Shown: one piece after another, positions 46,994 to 58,952 of the stretch
Layout of the letters: each line of letters opens with the position of its first letter
Position numbering within the stretch: position 1 is the first letter of the stretch
NCBI GenBank assembly: GCA_007449985.2
Contig: VIIQ02000768.1
Location: forward strand, 124,001 to 188,000
DNA from: Desmodesmus armatus
Taxonomy: Eukaryota; Chlorophyta; Chlorophyceae; Sphaeropleales; Scenedesmaceae
DNA length: 64,000 bases
Direction: 5' to 3'
Notes under the pieces: model-generated
Databases searched by the model: none
Seen by the model: only the letters and a program-made list of their open reading frames with translations
What the model was told of the DNA's origin: nothing
Position numbers and translations under genes: made by a program

Positions 46994-48337
46994 GGTGGTC
47001 TCTTTTGTCATCCTTATGCCCCGCAGTTTGGCCCAAGCGGCTTGCAGAACTGCTCTTGGCAGTGGTGGCGGTGTTGAGGTCTAGCCAGTGCAGCAGCTGC
47101 CGGTTTATGTGTTTTCAGCAGCTGCGGGTGCAGCTGGTGCATTGGGTGGCACAGAGCCACTATGCTGCGGTGCAGTGGTCACGTTGGCCCAGTGCTGTAT
47201 GCTTGCCCCTGATGTCATGTCAGCAAGCTGGTGCAACAGTTAGGTGGTGTTTTAGTAGGCATGTGCTTAAGCCTGGCTTGCCAGCTGCAGCAGCAACAAG
47301 GTTGCTATTGTTGCTAATGTTGCTTGCTGACTGCCAGGCAGCATGGCCTACAGTAAGGCGGGCCACAGAGAGTGCTGCTGCCAGTGGTGTTGGTGTTGCG
47401 GTGACGGCTGACATAAGCAGCAGTGTTGCTGCTGCTGCTGCTGTTGAGGCTGTTTTGCGCAGGCTGCGCAGTGCTGGCAGCCTTCTGTGCTGCACCTGTG
47501 GCCAAGAGGCTAGCGACGCCTTTGTCACCAGATGTGTTCTGGCTCAGTGCTTTTCGCCACAAGCGTCTGTACCCCAGTGTCGTTATTCCATGTGTTCCTG
47601 GCACAGTGAAATTCACAGCTGCACGCGCAGTGATATATGTGTGACTTAGGGAAGCCAGAGGTTAGGGTTCATGGTCGGGTTGAGATCGAACCAGTCAGGA
47701 GCCAACCAGACTGATGGGGTACAAGGCTGGGGGGGGGGGGGGTACCATCGTGCAGTTCTGGAACTGAGTCAGTGTGTCTTTGCCAAGTGTCACATGTCTA
47801 CCGTGCTTTCACAACCAACAATGGTCTGCAAATTACTGGTCTGCCAGACGGTCAAATGGTCAAACTTGCACCGTCGTCAACATTGCAAGCGACTTGCAAC
47901 CCCCTTGGACCAGACTACATCACGCCATGAAAAGCCCATATTCCCCATACCCCATATCGCAGTCATGTTTCCTCCATATGCTGAGCACTGCTGCTGCCAT
48001 GCTGCCAGCATGAGGCACTGCCCGGCAGGCACGGCATACTGCCCTGACATGCGGGCCAACAGCATTGCTGCTGTCCACACCCTTGAGGCCCTCCATCAGC
48101 CGGAAAAGACAACATAGAACAAAGAAGACACAGCCGCTGCTACAATTACGTAGTGTATCTGGTTGTACCAGGCTGCAGCAAAGGCAGCCCCAAGATGACA
48201 CTACTGCTGCTTCGTGCAAAACAAGGCTGTGACCACCGCGGAAGGCAGCAAGCACGATCCAAAGACACGCGACCACTACTGCTGCTGGGGTGCTGCTTGA
48301 TACACTCACAACTGCTACTGCTACACTGTACACAGCA

Positions 48338-48372
<35 letters not shown>

Positions 48373-51213
48373 GCCAGTATGAGCCCAGCAGGCTGTTCCT
48401 GCCCTTTATCACGCCCGCCACGTGTTGGTGGGGGGGGGGGGGCAGTGTCACTGCATCAGAACAACCAACCATTATCTTCACTGCTGCCTTGCAGCACAGA
48501 ATACTGACTGAAACAACAGCCATTGCTACGGATACACACAGCCATTGCTATGGCTACTGCAGTTGCCAACCACCTCTCGTCAACAGGGTGGTAACGCCGA
48601 GGCGCCAGTATGAGCAGAGAGTAGAGCAGCCGGGTGATGCTGCCTATGGTCAAGTGCGAAACAGTCATCACTGTCACTGCATCAGAACAACTGACTGCCG
48701 CCATCTTCACTGCTGCTTTGCAACACAGCTTACCCAACTAGACAACAGCACGGTCATTGCTGCAGCTACTGCAGTTGCCAAACACCACTATTGGTGGTGA
48801 CTGCCACTGCTATTGGTGGTAACCGCTACTGCCGTGGAGCCAGTACGAGCAGGGTGAGTAAACCAGCAGGGTGATGCTGAATACAAGGCCCATAGTGAGG
48901 CAAACAGACACCTCCATTGCCATAGCTACCGGCTATGGAAAAGCCAGCAGAGAGGCTGCCAATGTTACTGGCACTGCCCAAGCTTCCCAGGGGGAAAAAC
49001 TGCAAAAACAAAGCCACACGTTTTCATCAACCACATGTGCTACTGCCAGTGCTACTGCCGAGGTGCCAGTATGAGCAGTGAGTAGACCAGCAGGGTGATG
49101 CTGCCTATGAAGAGTATGTTGAGCCCCATGAGTCACCAAACACGGCAAAGGGGCTGATCACATTTGACCAGGCGGCACCTGCTGCTGCTGCTGCCTGCCC
49201 GCCATACTGCTGCACTGCCTGAAGGCTCTGCAGAAGACATCAGGCAGACACGGCGGGGGGAGGGGGGGGGGGATCATGTCAGGACCAGTGCATCCGTCAG
49301 GTTGGGTACATGGATGCATGCCAAGAGCAAGTTGCTGCAGATTCCACATGCTGCTGTTTCTTGGCCTGGTGTGCTCATCAAATCAACCCCTGGCGGTTGC
49401 AGGCCTGGTATGCTTGCACATCAACACTTACTGTGCCCTGCCAGCACCAGGGTCAGCATAGAATCCTGGCATGCTGCTGCTACTGCTGCTGTACGAGTGG
49501 GTTGATTTCGCCTACCTGCTGGCTATCCGGTAGCTGCACTTGCTGCAGCTGTTGCAGTTGTTGCTGCAAGCTATCCACCACCTGCAGCAATGGGACAACG
49601 TCAACAACATTGAAATGCACCTCACTGTTCCTGCAGCTGAGAGCCTCGTTGTGTTATCCAGATGCGTTACGCATGGATATGAGCGTATAATTGGACCACA
49701 GCATCTCGATTGCGAAACTGTATTGGTATGCAGTGCCTCATGGCTTCATGTCACCCACCTGCTGCTGCTGTCCACCAGAGGTACTGCTGGCTAGTGTAGA
49801 GAGACTCGCTCTACAGCTCACGCGCCTGATGGTCTGAGTTTGATAGTATGGCTGTGGCCGTTGACATGAACCATGCCTGCGCCCTAGAGCTGTTGACGCT
49901 GTCGACTGCATCTGATCGATCGCCACACACACTTGACTTTCTCTTGGAGTAAGGGTACACGTCAGGATGCGCTTCAAGACACTGAATTACGTTTAGAGTG
50001 TGTCTTAGTGCGTTGAACGCCCTTGGACCGCCCGCAGGAACCCATTTGAGTCAAACACTGAACAGCTTGTTTTGCTTCAGTGTATTTCTCAGACTGATGG
50101 GCTTGCTGGCTGGGGCTGATAGATTTCATACAACCCAGGGGTGGCCACCACTGTGCCATGGCAAGGTGGGGGTGTATGTGGTGCGACAAAGCAGCACATG
50201 AGCGTAACGTTGTGTCACTGCTGTGCTGCACGCTCAGCTGACTGTGATGTTGATCATGTGTCTGATGGGTGCAAGCCACTTGCAAGTACGGTACAATTGT
50301 CAACGCCTGCAGATGGTCCAGCTCCCTGCCAGGCCCAGCTGCGTGCTGTCCAACATCTGCGGCACTGAATACTACCGCAACAGGGGCAGCAGGGTGCAGG
50401 GCAGGGGCAGCAGCAGCGGCAGCAGCATGAGGTGTGATGGACGGGGGTTGTGTGCGGCAGACGAAGCTGCGCTTCGTGGGCTGATGGTTGGTGGCATGCT
50501 GGACTTGTCGTGATAACTGAGCGAGTGCAATGTGAAGGGTCCCAGGCCCAAGAAAGTTTATGGTTTGCCGGCTCTTGAGCAGCTGGGATGATCTTTGACG
50601 TCAAGTGCATCACATTGTCTCCAATGGCTGTCTTTTTAACCACCACGCAATTCTGCTTGTATACATAGGTCAGCCAAGCGATTTCAGACGTTTGAAACGT
50701 TCGGGAAACAGTGCTTGCCTGTTGTTGCTCAAAAGGGGATCCCATCATGGGACCACCAGTGGTGCCGCTGTAGTGCACCATGTGCTATGCTGTAGGTGTG
50801 CACCTGTACCAAAATGCCCGTGGCCCGCTTGAAGGTGGTTCTATACACCCTTTGGAGAGCAAATGTCATGAAGGTTGTTTGGTTATGAGTGGCGTACAGC
50901 CTTTCCGGTCCACAGCACGGCCAGCACGCCCAGCACGGGCGATGCCACACCCTATCTGCAAATCGTGCTCACTGATGATCTGATTGGCGCAAATTGCACG
51001 GCCTAGAAGCGTCCGAGCTCAATTGTTGTATGTGCCTTCCGAAACTGGTTCCGAAACTGGTCAGGCAGGACTGCCCTTTTGTGTGTCGTGTGTGCTTTCC
51101 TGCACCAGCATCCTTCAATCGCATTGAAATACTAGTACCGAGACCCGTTGAGATCCGTTCAGGCCTCATCCTATTTGCCACGACAGCAACGTGGCAGTGA
51201 ATCACTACTAGTG
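46994..51213. other. Region between PES1 and DUF1917-GRF gene, no firm gene
   Basis: No frame here shows a recognisable family. Two pieces share the peptide KRLATPL: about 47503 (gccaagaggctagcgacgcc) and about 47885 (tgcaagcgacttgcaacccc). This is another decayed duplication and could mark an old exon. A terminal exon-like frame ends at 50511-50513 (NICGTEYYRNRG ... GLMVGGMLDLS) without a known domain. The repeat array at 48150-49170 is listed separately. Confidence 0.5.
48150..49170 (+). repeat. Tandem array, about 230-bp monomer, about 4 copies
   Basis: The block gccagtatgagcagagagta, or decayed forms of it, recurs at 48375, 48606, 48840 and 49068 (spacing 231, 234 and 228). The later copies share gcagggtgatgctgcctatg. 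A companion block, actgcatcagaacaacyrac followed by atcttcactgctgc, precedes two of them. In some frames the block reads QYEQRVEQPGDAAYG, so an exon may have been amplified. CTG repeats (48338-48371) lie just before the first copy. Confidence 0.8.
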
Positions 51214-52084
51214 ATGTCGGGTTTTGTCGTGCAGTTCCCTGATGGCTCGTGCACCAACGTTGATGATATCACACCTGCATCCCTGAGCGACCAGCACCTC
51301 AGCAGGCAGCACATGCTGCTGACCCCACTGGAGGGACAACCCCTATCTCCCCAGGCGCTGCTGCTCACAAACCAGGGCCAGAAGCGTAAGCACTGGGGGA
51401 GCGACACCCAGATACCTTGTGAATGCATATGGTCGTGAATATTTATATTTTATGTGTTTGCTTGAGCAGCAGGCAGTTGCCCTATGGCGCTGTTTTCGGG
51501 TGACAGGCTGTCACTGACAGCCTGTTTGTTCCCTTGGGCGTGGAGTGCATGTGCATGTGTTTTCTGCGTGACGTGTTCTGATGGCAGGAACAGGCTGTAC
51601 GGAAGAGCGTCTGGCACCTCTGACGCCCCCCCCCCTTCCCTTACACGCATTCCCTCCCTTCTTTCTTGCAGCCCTTGTGCTAGATGAGCTCCAGCCACCA
51701 GCACCAGCAGCAGAAGCAGAAGCAGCCGAGGACACACCACAGCAGCACACACAGCTGGAACAGGAGCAAGTGCAGGAGCATGTGCAACAAGACAAGCAGC
51801 AGCAGCAGCAGCAGCAGCAAGGTGGGGAGCACTGTTCTGACCGGACAGATTATCTTGATCAACTTCAGCAGCAGCAGGAGCAGCAGCAGCTGGAGGATGC
51901 GTACAGGCTGGCCCTACAGCAGGCGTGGCCGCTGTGGCTGCAGCAGCAGCAGCAGTTGGACCCTAAGCTGGCAGCATATCTGCAGCAGGAGGGTGGGGGC
52001 AGCCTGCCCTTAAACTCCTCTGAGGAGGTTGATCCAGAGGCGCTGCAGCAGCAGCAGGAGGTCGTGGCTCGCTACTACAGCAGC

Positions 52085-52128
<44 letters not shown>

Positions 52129-52355
52129 TGGTGGTGGGGTTGTCGATGGGGTGGGCCTTTGGAGCTTGCCGCCCTTTGTGTGGGAATTGCCAGCCTTCCA
52201 ACAGCTGGCGTGGTCGCTGTGGCTGCAGCAGCAGCAGCAGTGGGACCCCGAGCTGGCAGCATTCCTGCAGCAAGAGGGTGGGGGCAGCGGGGAGGTTGAT
52301 CCAGAGGTGCTGCTGCTGCAGCAGCAGGAGGCCGTGGCTCGCTACTACAGCAACA

Positions 52356-52407
<52 letters not shown>

Positions 52408-53355
52408 ACAAGGTGGTGATGGGGTGGGAGTTGTGTGCTTGCCGGCCTTTGTGCGGGCATTGCCGGCCTTTGTGCAGCTGTATCAGCAAGGTGGTGCCAG
52501 CAGCAGCAGCAGCAGCAGCTGGGGGCTGCCCAGTCAGGTTACCTATGACGCCTGGATACACTGTGAGCCGCTGCCAGACCACCCTGACAGGAGGGCCAGA
52601 TATGGAGGTGCTGGGGCAAGTGGATGCTGGTGAGTGAAGGGTGAATGCTGTGTGTGGGAGAGAACCAGACTGATTATGAGGTTGTGGCCACAAGGCATCC
52701 GACATCTTGTGCAATGAATGCGTGTCACATGCCGCATGTGTGTGTGTGGGGGGGGGGGGGGGATGCTTGTGCGCTTGGGGGGGGGATGCTTGTGTGCTTC
52801 CATGGTGCAACAGCGGCAGCCTATTTGTGAGCGCCTCTTCTGGTAGAACCTGACATCATGCTGACCCCTGTTGCCTCGATCCTGGCTGCTGCTGCTGCTG
52901 CTGCTGTTGTGTGTGTTGTGTGTGTTGCAGTTCTACAACAAACCCTTGCTGGATGCTGCATGGGTGAAGGCGCAGCAGCTGTTCCATCAGGGGAAGCTGA
53001 AGGGGGTGACAGAAGTGAGAGGGGGGGGGGGGCGGACTAGGGGGCACTAGGGTGAGGGTCTTGTTGCTGCAGGTGTGGCCGAGGGTCGCACGGGTATTCA
53101 GGCGCAGGCCTTGCATAGGCGGCAGCTACAGCTTGGACTGTGTAATTTCATTGTCGCTCCAGGCTCAGTCCTAATCAACAAAAACCTTTGGCTTTTCTAT
53201 CACGACACATTTCCAAGCAACGCCCCTCTCTGGTCCCATGTTTGGCTTTGCCGTCCGCCTTGGTTCCGTACCAGTGGCTGCTTACCCTCCCTGTCAACAG
53301 TGTTTTCACCTCATTACTTTGTTCCTGCCCCCCCCCCCCCGTCCTCTGCGCCCCC

Positions 53356-53386
<31 letters not shown>

Positions 53387-54550
53387 CAAAAACAAAACAG
53401 ATGAAGGTGAGCACCGCCATGCCCAACCCCAACTCATCTGACCCCAGTAGCGGGGTGGTGATCCTGTACTGCGGCTCTGAGCAAGACGAGGCAGGGACCA
53501 AGAAGATTGGTTGCAACATCCTGCGCAAAATGGAGTACAAAGGTACAGAGATCACCGTACTTTGTTGCAACGCCGTGCGCTGTGCTGTGCTGTGTATGGG
53601 AGCGCCGCATTGGGGCAATTGCCACTGTCATGTGCTTGTGTTATAGGGCAATGCCTGTGCTTTCAGCGGGTAGATCACTGGGACCCACATGGGTCCACTG
53701 CCGTGCCGTGCTGCTGCTGCTAATGCTGGCATGCAGGCACGAAAGGCACCACGGCCTGCCCCCGCATCAGCTGGAAGTCAGGCAGACAGACTCGTGAGGG
53801 TGCCTACGCCAACAGGGGCAGCAAGAAGAACAGCTGCTTCCAAGTCTCACTCCCCTCACACACAGGTGGGACGGGTAATCATTATTTGTCTAGTGTGTCT
53901 CACGTGCTTTTGGCAAAGTGTTGTGTGGTGCGCATTTCAGGGTGGTTTTGTGCTTCAGGCAATGGGCATGTACTCCTTTTGGTGGGTACCGGACTCCAGT
54001 GCGTGACACGGCCACTGCAAATTGTTCAACAAGTTGAGGAGGCGGCTGCTTTGGAAGCTTGCGCTTCTGATTCTGTTGCACCCCTTCAGACAGACCATGT
54101 TTCTTAAGATTCGATTCTTCTCATCATGCTCACTCACCCTCCTATATTCTCTCACAACCCTCAGGCGGACCAGCTACCCCAGGTGCTGCCGCTGCCGCAG
54201 CCGCCACCACAGATGATGCTGACGATTTTGAAGCCCAAAGGGCACGGGTAGCAGCAGTACGAACAGCAGCAGCGGCAGCTGCGTTGGCTGCAGGGGGTGA
54301 TGTGACGTGCGAGTGCGGGATGGCGGCAAACAGGTTTGTGAGCAGGACGGCGCGCAACCCTGGGCGAGCGTTCTGGGTGTGCCCCAAACCGCAGGGGGAA
54401 GCGTCCCGCTGCGACTACTTTCTGTGGTGTGACGGGGTGGAGAGGGCACAGGGGGAGGAGGAGCAACTGCCGCCGCCGCTGCAACAGCAGCAGCAGCAGC
54501 AGCAAGAGCAGCAGCAGCAAGAGCAGCAGCAGCAGCAGCAAGAGCAGTAG
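51214..54550 (+). CDS. PolyQ protein with DUF1917 (BLES03-like) domain and GRF zinc finger
   Basis: Inferred exons: 51214-51385, 51672-52629, 52931-53014, 53401-53542, 53737-53865, 54165-54550. They sum to 1871 nt, and 1872 (623 aa plus stop) once one G is restored in GGGG at 52613-52616, where the frame breaks before GKWML. Exon 2 is mostly polyglutamine and holds two copies of a module of about 90-100 residues (LWLQQQQQ-DP-LAA-LQQEGGGS ... VARYYS-K). The DUF1917-like part follows: AWIHCEPLPDHPDR, GKWML + FYNKPLLDAAW, QGKLKGVTEMKVSTAMPN, VVILYCGSEQDEAGTKKIG, and ISWKSGRQTREGAYANRG. The C-terminal GRF finger has CEC, GRAFWVC and RCDYFLWCDG, with all four cysteines present. GRF fingers bind nucleic acid in APE2, TOP3 and NEIL3. 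DUF1917 has an eIF4E-like fold. The combined role is unknown. The start was chosen as the ATG nearest the exon 1 end; 51148 is an alternative. Confidence 0.8.
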
Positions 54551-56457
54551 TGTTGAGCAGCACACCTGTCTAGCAGCATCAGCTTTGTTTAGCAAGATGG
54601 CACGCAGCTTGAATTTTGGTTGCAGAAAGCACATCCCTGGAGTTGTGATTGTGTCCCAAGTTGCAGTTGGGGGAGGTCTTGCGTGGCAGCTGCTTTTTGT
54701 CCAATGGGGTTTGTCAAGGCTGGGTGTGTCGCTGCTGTGACTCTTTCAGGAAGGTAATGTTGTGTCAGGTTGCCATTGTCAGCTCGACGGACGGCACAGA
54801 ATTGGGTCTGCAACATCAATCATCGCCAGTGCTTTATTGCTGTTGCATGGGCTGCACATAACGGTTTGTCATCCAGTGTTGCACATGTGTGAGCCAGTCA
54901 AGGGCTTTTGCTTTTCAGTGCAACTTCCCCCTGCCCCGAGCTTTGTGTCTGAGAACAGATGATGGCTTGTATGACAGAGCTCAGCATGTTGAGCATGTGC
55001 CTGGATGGCAGCCCCTGCTGCTTCAAGCCCCAAGTTGGGGAGACAGTCAGAACTGGCAGCTGCCTAACATCCATTTAGGCCATCTGAACAGCAGACAACA
55101 ATCATTCAGCAAAGCACTACCAGCCGGTTGGGCCGGCGAAACACAGTTGCAGCTGCAATCTATCACAATGACACAACATGTCAACCACAATCATATAACA
55201 TGTCAATACTCACTCCCTGACACAACTTGTCAACCACAACAAAATCACTTGGCATCACACAGCCCCATATACTGCTGTCTATACAAGTGAGCTCTTGCAC
55301 GTCTCCACCACGCGCCAACATCAACCAGGAACATGTGAGACCAATCGGCCGACTTGTGCAGCCTGTTACTGCTTACACCCTGCAGCCGGGGCCATGACTC
55401 CTTGCTGGCAATTGCTAACCAAGAGCACACTGAGCCACAACATTGTGTCCTTGCTGTGAGGAAATCAACTGCCGCAGCCTGCCAGGCTAGCAGCACTGCC
55501 ATTACTGTGCACATATGTACATGCAAAAACAGCCGCCGCCAGGCTGCAATGGCGTGCAGGGTCCACCTGGCAGAGTCTGTGGCTGCTGTCGCTGATGCTG
55601 GCGGTGCTGTTTTTGGTCTCTGAATAACAAGACGACGCTGAATTGCCGCTTGTCCTGACTGGTCTAATAGCCTGCACAAGCAGCGGCAGAGGACAAGGAC
55701 AAGGGCCATTGTACCGCATGAACACAATACAAACCACGCCGAATAACGCACAGCGTTGGCAATAGATTCACAGGATAGGAAGCACTGCAGCAAGGCAGTG
55801 CACACGGAAGAAGAGCACAGAAGCGTTGGCCTTTGAAAGTCCAGCAGCGGCTGCCTAGCTTTGGAGTCTTGCAAGACAACTATATGCTCACAACACCAAC
55901 TGTTCCCTACCAGGCCCCCTACCGTTGGCACTGCCACTGTCGGCACACTCACCGCTACTCCGCCAGTGCAGCAGCCGCCTGCTGTGCCAGTGCAAGGTCA
56001 GCATGGTCGACGTACAGCCGCAGCAACTGCCGCCATACTGGCTCATCACCGGTGGCCTGCAAGGCACATTAGTAACCGAGGCAGATTGCGCTTTGGTGTG
56101 ACATGTGCTGCCAGCACGGTGCTGACCGTAGCATATGCCATGCATGCGTGACAGGTGATGCCAGGGCCTGGCCGTTGCATGAAAAAACATTACTAGTAGT
56201 TTGAAAGTTGATGACAGGCTTGGCCCTACTGCCAGTGGTAGTGCCACTGTGGCACAACGGCTGTAACAGCAAACACAAAGTGTGAAGGCAAGGCCTGCCC
56301 TCACTGAATGCAGCTTGAGGTCGTAGCCGTTACTCTTGGTTGCTGGCTGCTCTTGGTTGAGCCCAACCAACGGTGGCTGTGTGCAGTGGCATAAGGGGAA
56401 AACACGACAGCCACAAGACACTAGACACACTGACACGTACACAGTGGGGTGCAGCAA
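54551..56457. other. Intergenic region, no gene recognised
   Basis: Contains the 3' flanks of the convergent DUF1917-GRF (+) and LRR (-) genes. A small local repeat (acaacatgtcaaccacaa-like, three copies at about 55166-55245) is visible. A Pro/Thr/Val-rich plus-strand frame at 55861-56151 has coding-like composition but no domain and no supporting splice sites. Confidence 0.5.
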
Positions 56458-58024
56458 TCAGGGCGCAACATCATCTCTAACGTGACTTACCCGACAAGTC
56501 AAGTTGATGTTTTGTGGGGCGTGGTTGCTGAACCGTGCCTCAAACGCCAGTGAGGTGAGCTGCTGCAGCTGTGTCAGCTGCAGCAGCAAGCCTTCCGCCC
56601 TATTCCCGAGTGATGTTGCATCAGCTGCAGGAAGGGACCCCACACGTAACTCCCTCAACCCTGTCAGCTGACACACCACCCCTATGCTCTCCCCATCATG
56701 CCAATTGAAGCGCAGTGTGTGCAGCCCGCTCAGCACCTGCAGTGGGGCCAGTATGGCTGCACTCATCACTGAGCCCTCACGGACAAAGATGCCAGTCCAG
56801 GGCAGCAGCTGACCAGGCGGCTGCATCCTTGCGCCGTCGCTAAATCGCCGTATGGCAGCATGGCACAGGAAACACTCACGGACTGCAGATGAGGCAGTTG
56901 CCTGCTGGCAGGGAACATATGCTGCCACACACCTTCTGGCACTGTGCAGTCGGTGCCATCGGTGTCAATGAAGAGGTCACGGAGCTTGCTGCTTGCTGTC
57001 AGGGCTGCATAGGCTGCTGCAGGAGGGTTCCCTTGCCCGAGGCCCAAGCTGTCTGCCAGGCTGAGGTACGTCAACTCCTGCAGCTGTTGCATGCTGGACA
57101 GTATCTGCGCTACCCCTGCTGTAGACATGCGCCAGTTGCAGGTGTCCAAGTGCTGCAGCTGTGTCTTGCCAGCTAGGACACCTGGGTCCAACTTGCAGTT
57201 CCGCCACTCCAAGCGTGTCAGGTGGCTCATGCCTGACAACACACCAACAGTGACGATGTCTGCGGCAGAAGCAAGCCGCAAGTCAGCCAGCCGGGTCAGG
57301 GCCTCCAGGGGCTGCAGGTCAAGCCTGACCCATAACCACCTGCCAAATCGAGGCCACAGAGCTGGAGGTAAGTGAGCTGCTGCAGTCGCGCCAACTCAAA
57401 GGTGTCACTGATGACTTCTAAATCCGTAGGACAAAAGATTTCGAAGCTGTCGCTGCTGCCGCTGTCGCTGCTGCTGGCCTGATGCACCAGCCTTCGCGCA
57501 CGGCGTTTTCCATAGTGTGCGGTCAGGCTGTCAATGCTGAGGTGCTCCAGGCTGGCAGGCAGGTGGGAGAGAGCCTCGCCTGGTTCAAGATCAAACAGCT
57601 TGCAGTCCTTCATCCTCAGCTGCTTGAGGGCTGCTACTGCCTCAGACCCAAGCAAGCCTGGGGATCCATGGCCAGGCCGCAACAGCAACCAGCAGCATTC
57701 CAGATCCAAGCTGCTCAGTTGCAAGGGTTGTGGCAGCTCAAAGATAGTGGGCTGCCTCCCCCCACCCCTGAACCTTATCCTCAGGTAGTCAACATGCTGG
57801 CCATGCTGGTCCAAGTAAAGCAGCACATCTTCCGCCTTCTGATCTGTGTTGACCGTCACAGTGATGCTGTGCAATGCCTGCACAGCTGCCTGATGCAGCC
57901 TGCTGTGCGCCCTGGCGGCACTGAACAAGCTGCGCTGGTCAGCAGCACAGCAATGCATCACTGCCAACAGGCAGGGGTCCGGCAGCGCAAGCAGCAAGGA
58001 CGGTGCTGACTCCTTGCATGCCAT
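56458..58024 (-). CDS. F-box-like leucine-rich-repeat protein, copy 1
   Basis: Intronless minus-strand gene starting at ATG 58024 (MACKESAPSLL). It is interrupted only by two single-base frame breaks, at about 57318-57323 and about 56774-56776 (a CCC/GGG run). Restoring one base at each gives 523 codons including the stop at 56458. Residues about 8-50 (SLLLALPDPCLLAVMHCC ... SLFSAARAHSRLHQAA) resemble an F-box. About ten irregular LRRs follow (LQQLTYLQLCGLDL, LTRLEWRNCKL, LTYLSLADSL, LRDLFIDTDG, LHTLRFNWHD, LRELRVGSLP, LTSLAFEARF). F-box-LRR proteins usually choose substrates for SCF ubiquitin ligases; that role is inference. It is a close paralogue of the genes at 58953 and 63532 and diverges from the former. 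An upstream in-frame ATG at 58159 is less likely because the paralogues start at the equivalent of 58024. Confidence 0.75.
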
Positions 58025-58952
58025 GCTACGCAGCAGTAACAAATTCGGACGCAGCCTGATGAGCTTGAAGTGGTGCAGCCGCTGCATGTGACATTTTGAG
58101 GACATGGAAACTGGATGGACCCACAGCAAGAAAACACATTCCGCAGCAACACAGAGCAAAGAGGGTCCGTGACGAGCGTCTACTGCTTCGCACCTTTCGC
58201 AATGCTGCTGGAGATATGGGGTGGGTCTGCTCCCGACTCAATGCAGCGCAGCACTGGTATCAGCGTCAATGGGCCGTGTCGGACACTGCTGGCGTTGTGG
58301 CGGATACAATATCGCTAGCCAGTAAACGTGCAAAAGATTATTAGCAACCTCCAGGATATTGATTGGCTTGGAAGGCATATCATCGTTGAGTCTGTGGTGT
58401 TACGCACGTCACGTCACCAGTGCGTCATGATGCGCATGATGACATGCATTGTGCATGCATGTTTGAGTCGTAATCGACAGGCAAACTCCATCACGCAGGC
58501 TTTCACACCATCACAACGGTGCCTGTCACTGATCCTGGCCCAGCTCTGTAGAACCAAGAATACACGTTACACAATATTGCCCCAGGCATAGCATTCATCA
58601 AAAGTGCAACACCAGGCTGTTGCCACCAGGGAACTCCCCGGAGAGTGGGCGACCCCACTGATCAGGTACAACCTCACTCTGTCAGCCTGCCAATGGGGTG
58701 GGGACGCCCTCCTTTCACCCCATGCTCATTCTGCGCACCTCCACGGCGTGCAAGCAGACAGCTACACAGACTGTGTGCAATTCTGCTTCTGTGCAACTCT
58801 GCTATCATAAGTGCTGCTACTCAAGCGGTTCATCCGAGGAGTCATGAAGGGCCTTTCGCCCTTGGGTGCAATGCATCTTCTGTGCATTCCCCCACCAGGC
58901 GACGTTCAACTTCCCCTATGTGTTGCTGCATTCAATGCACCGGCGGTGCAGG
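58025..58952. promoter_or_regulatory. Shared spacer between divergent LRR paralogues
   Basis: About 930 bp separate the start codons of LRR copies 1 (-) and 2 (+), so promoters of both should lie here. I see no clear TATA box or known element. In copies 2 and 3 the start is preceded by cag (gtgcag|g-atg at 58953; ttacag|g-atg at 63532), which would also fit a 3' splice site and hence a 5' UTR intron. Confidence 0.35.

Noticed and set aside
51963..52810. Two long minus-strand frames with Ala/Leu/Pro runs
   Set aside because: Shadows of the polyglutamine exon of the DUF1917-GRF gene.
55245..55952. Minus-strand frame of 235 codons
   Set aside because: Cys/Leu/Val-rich with no recognisable domain or splice context; chance open frame in G+C-rich DNA is more likely.
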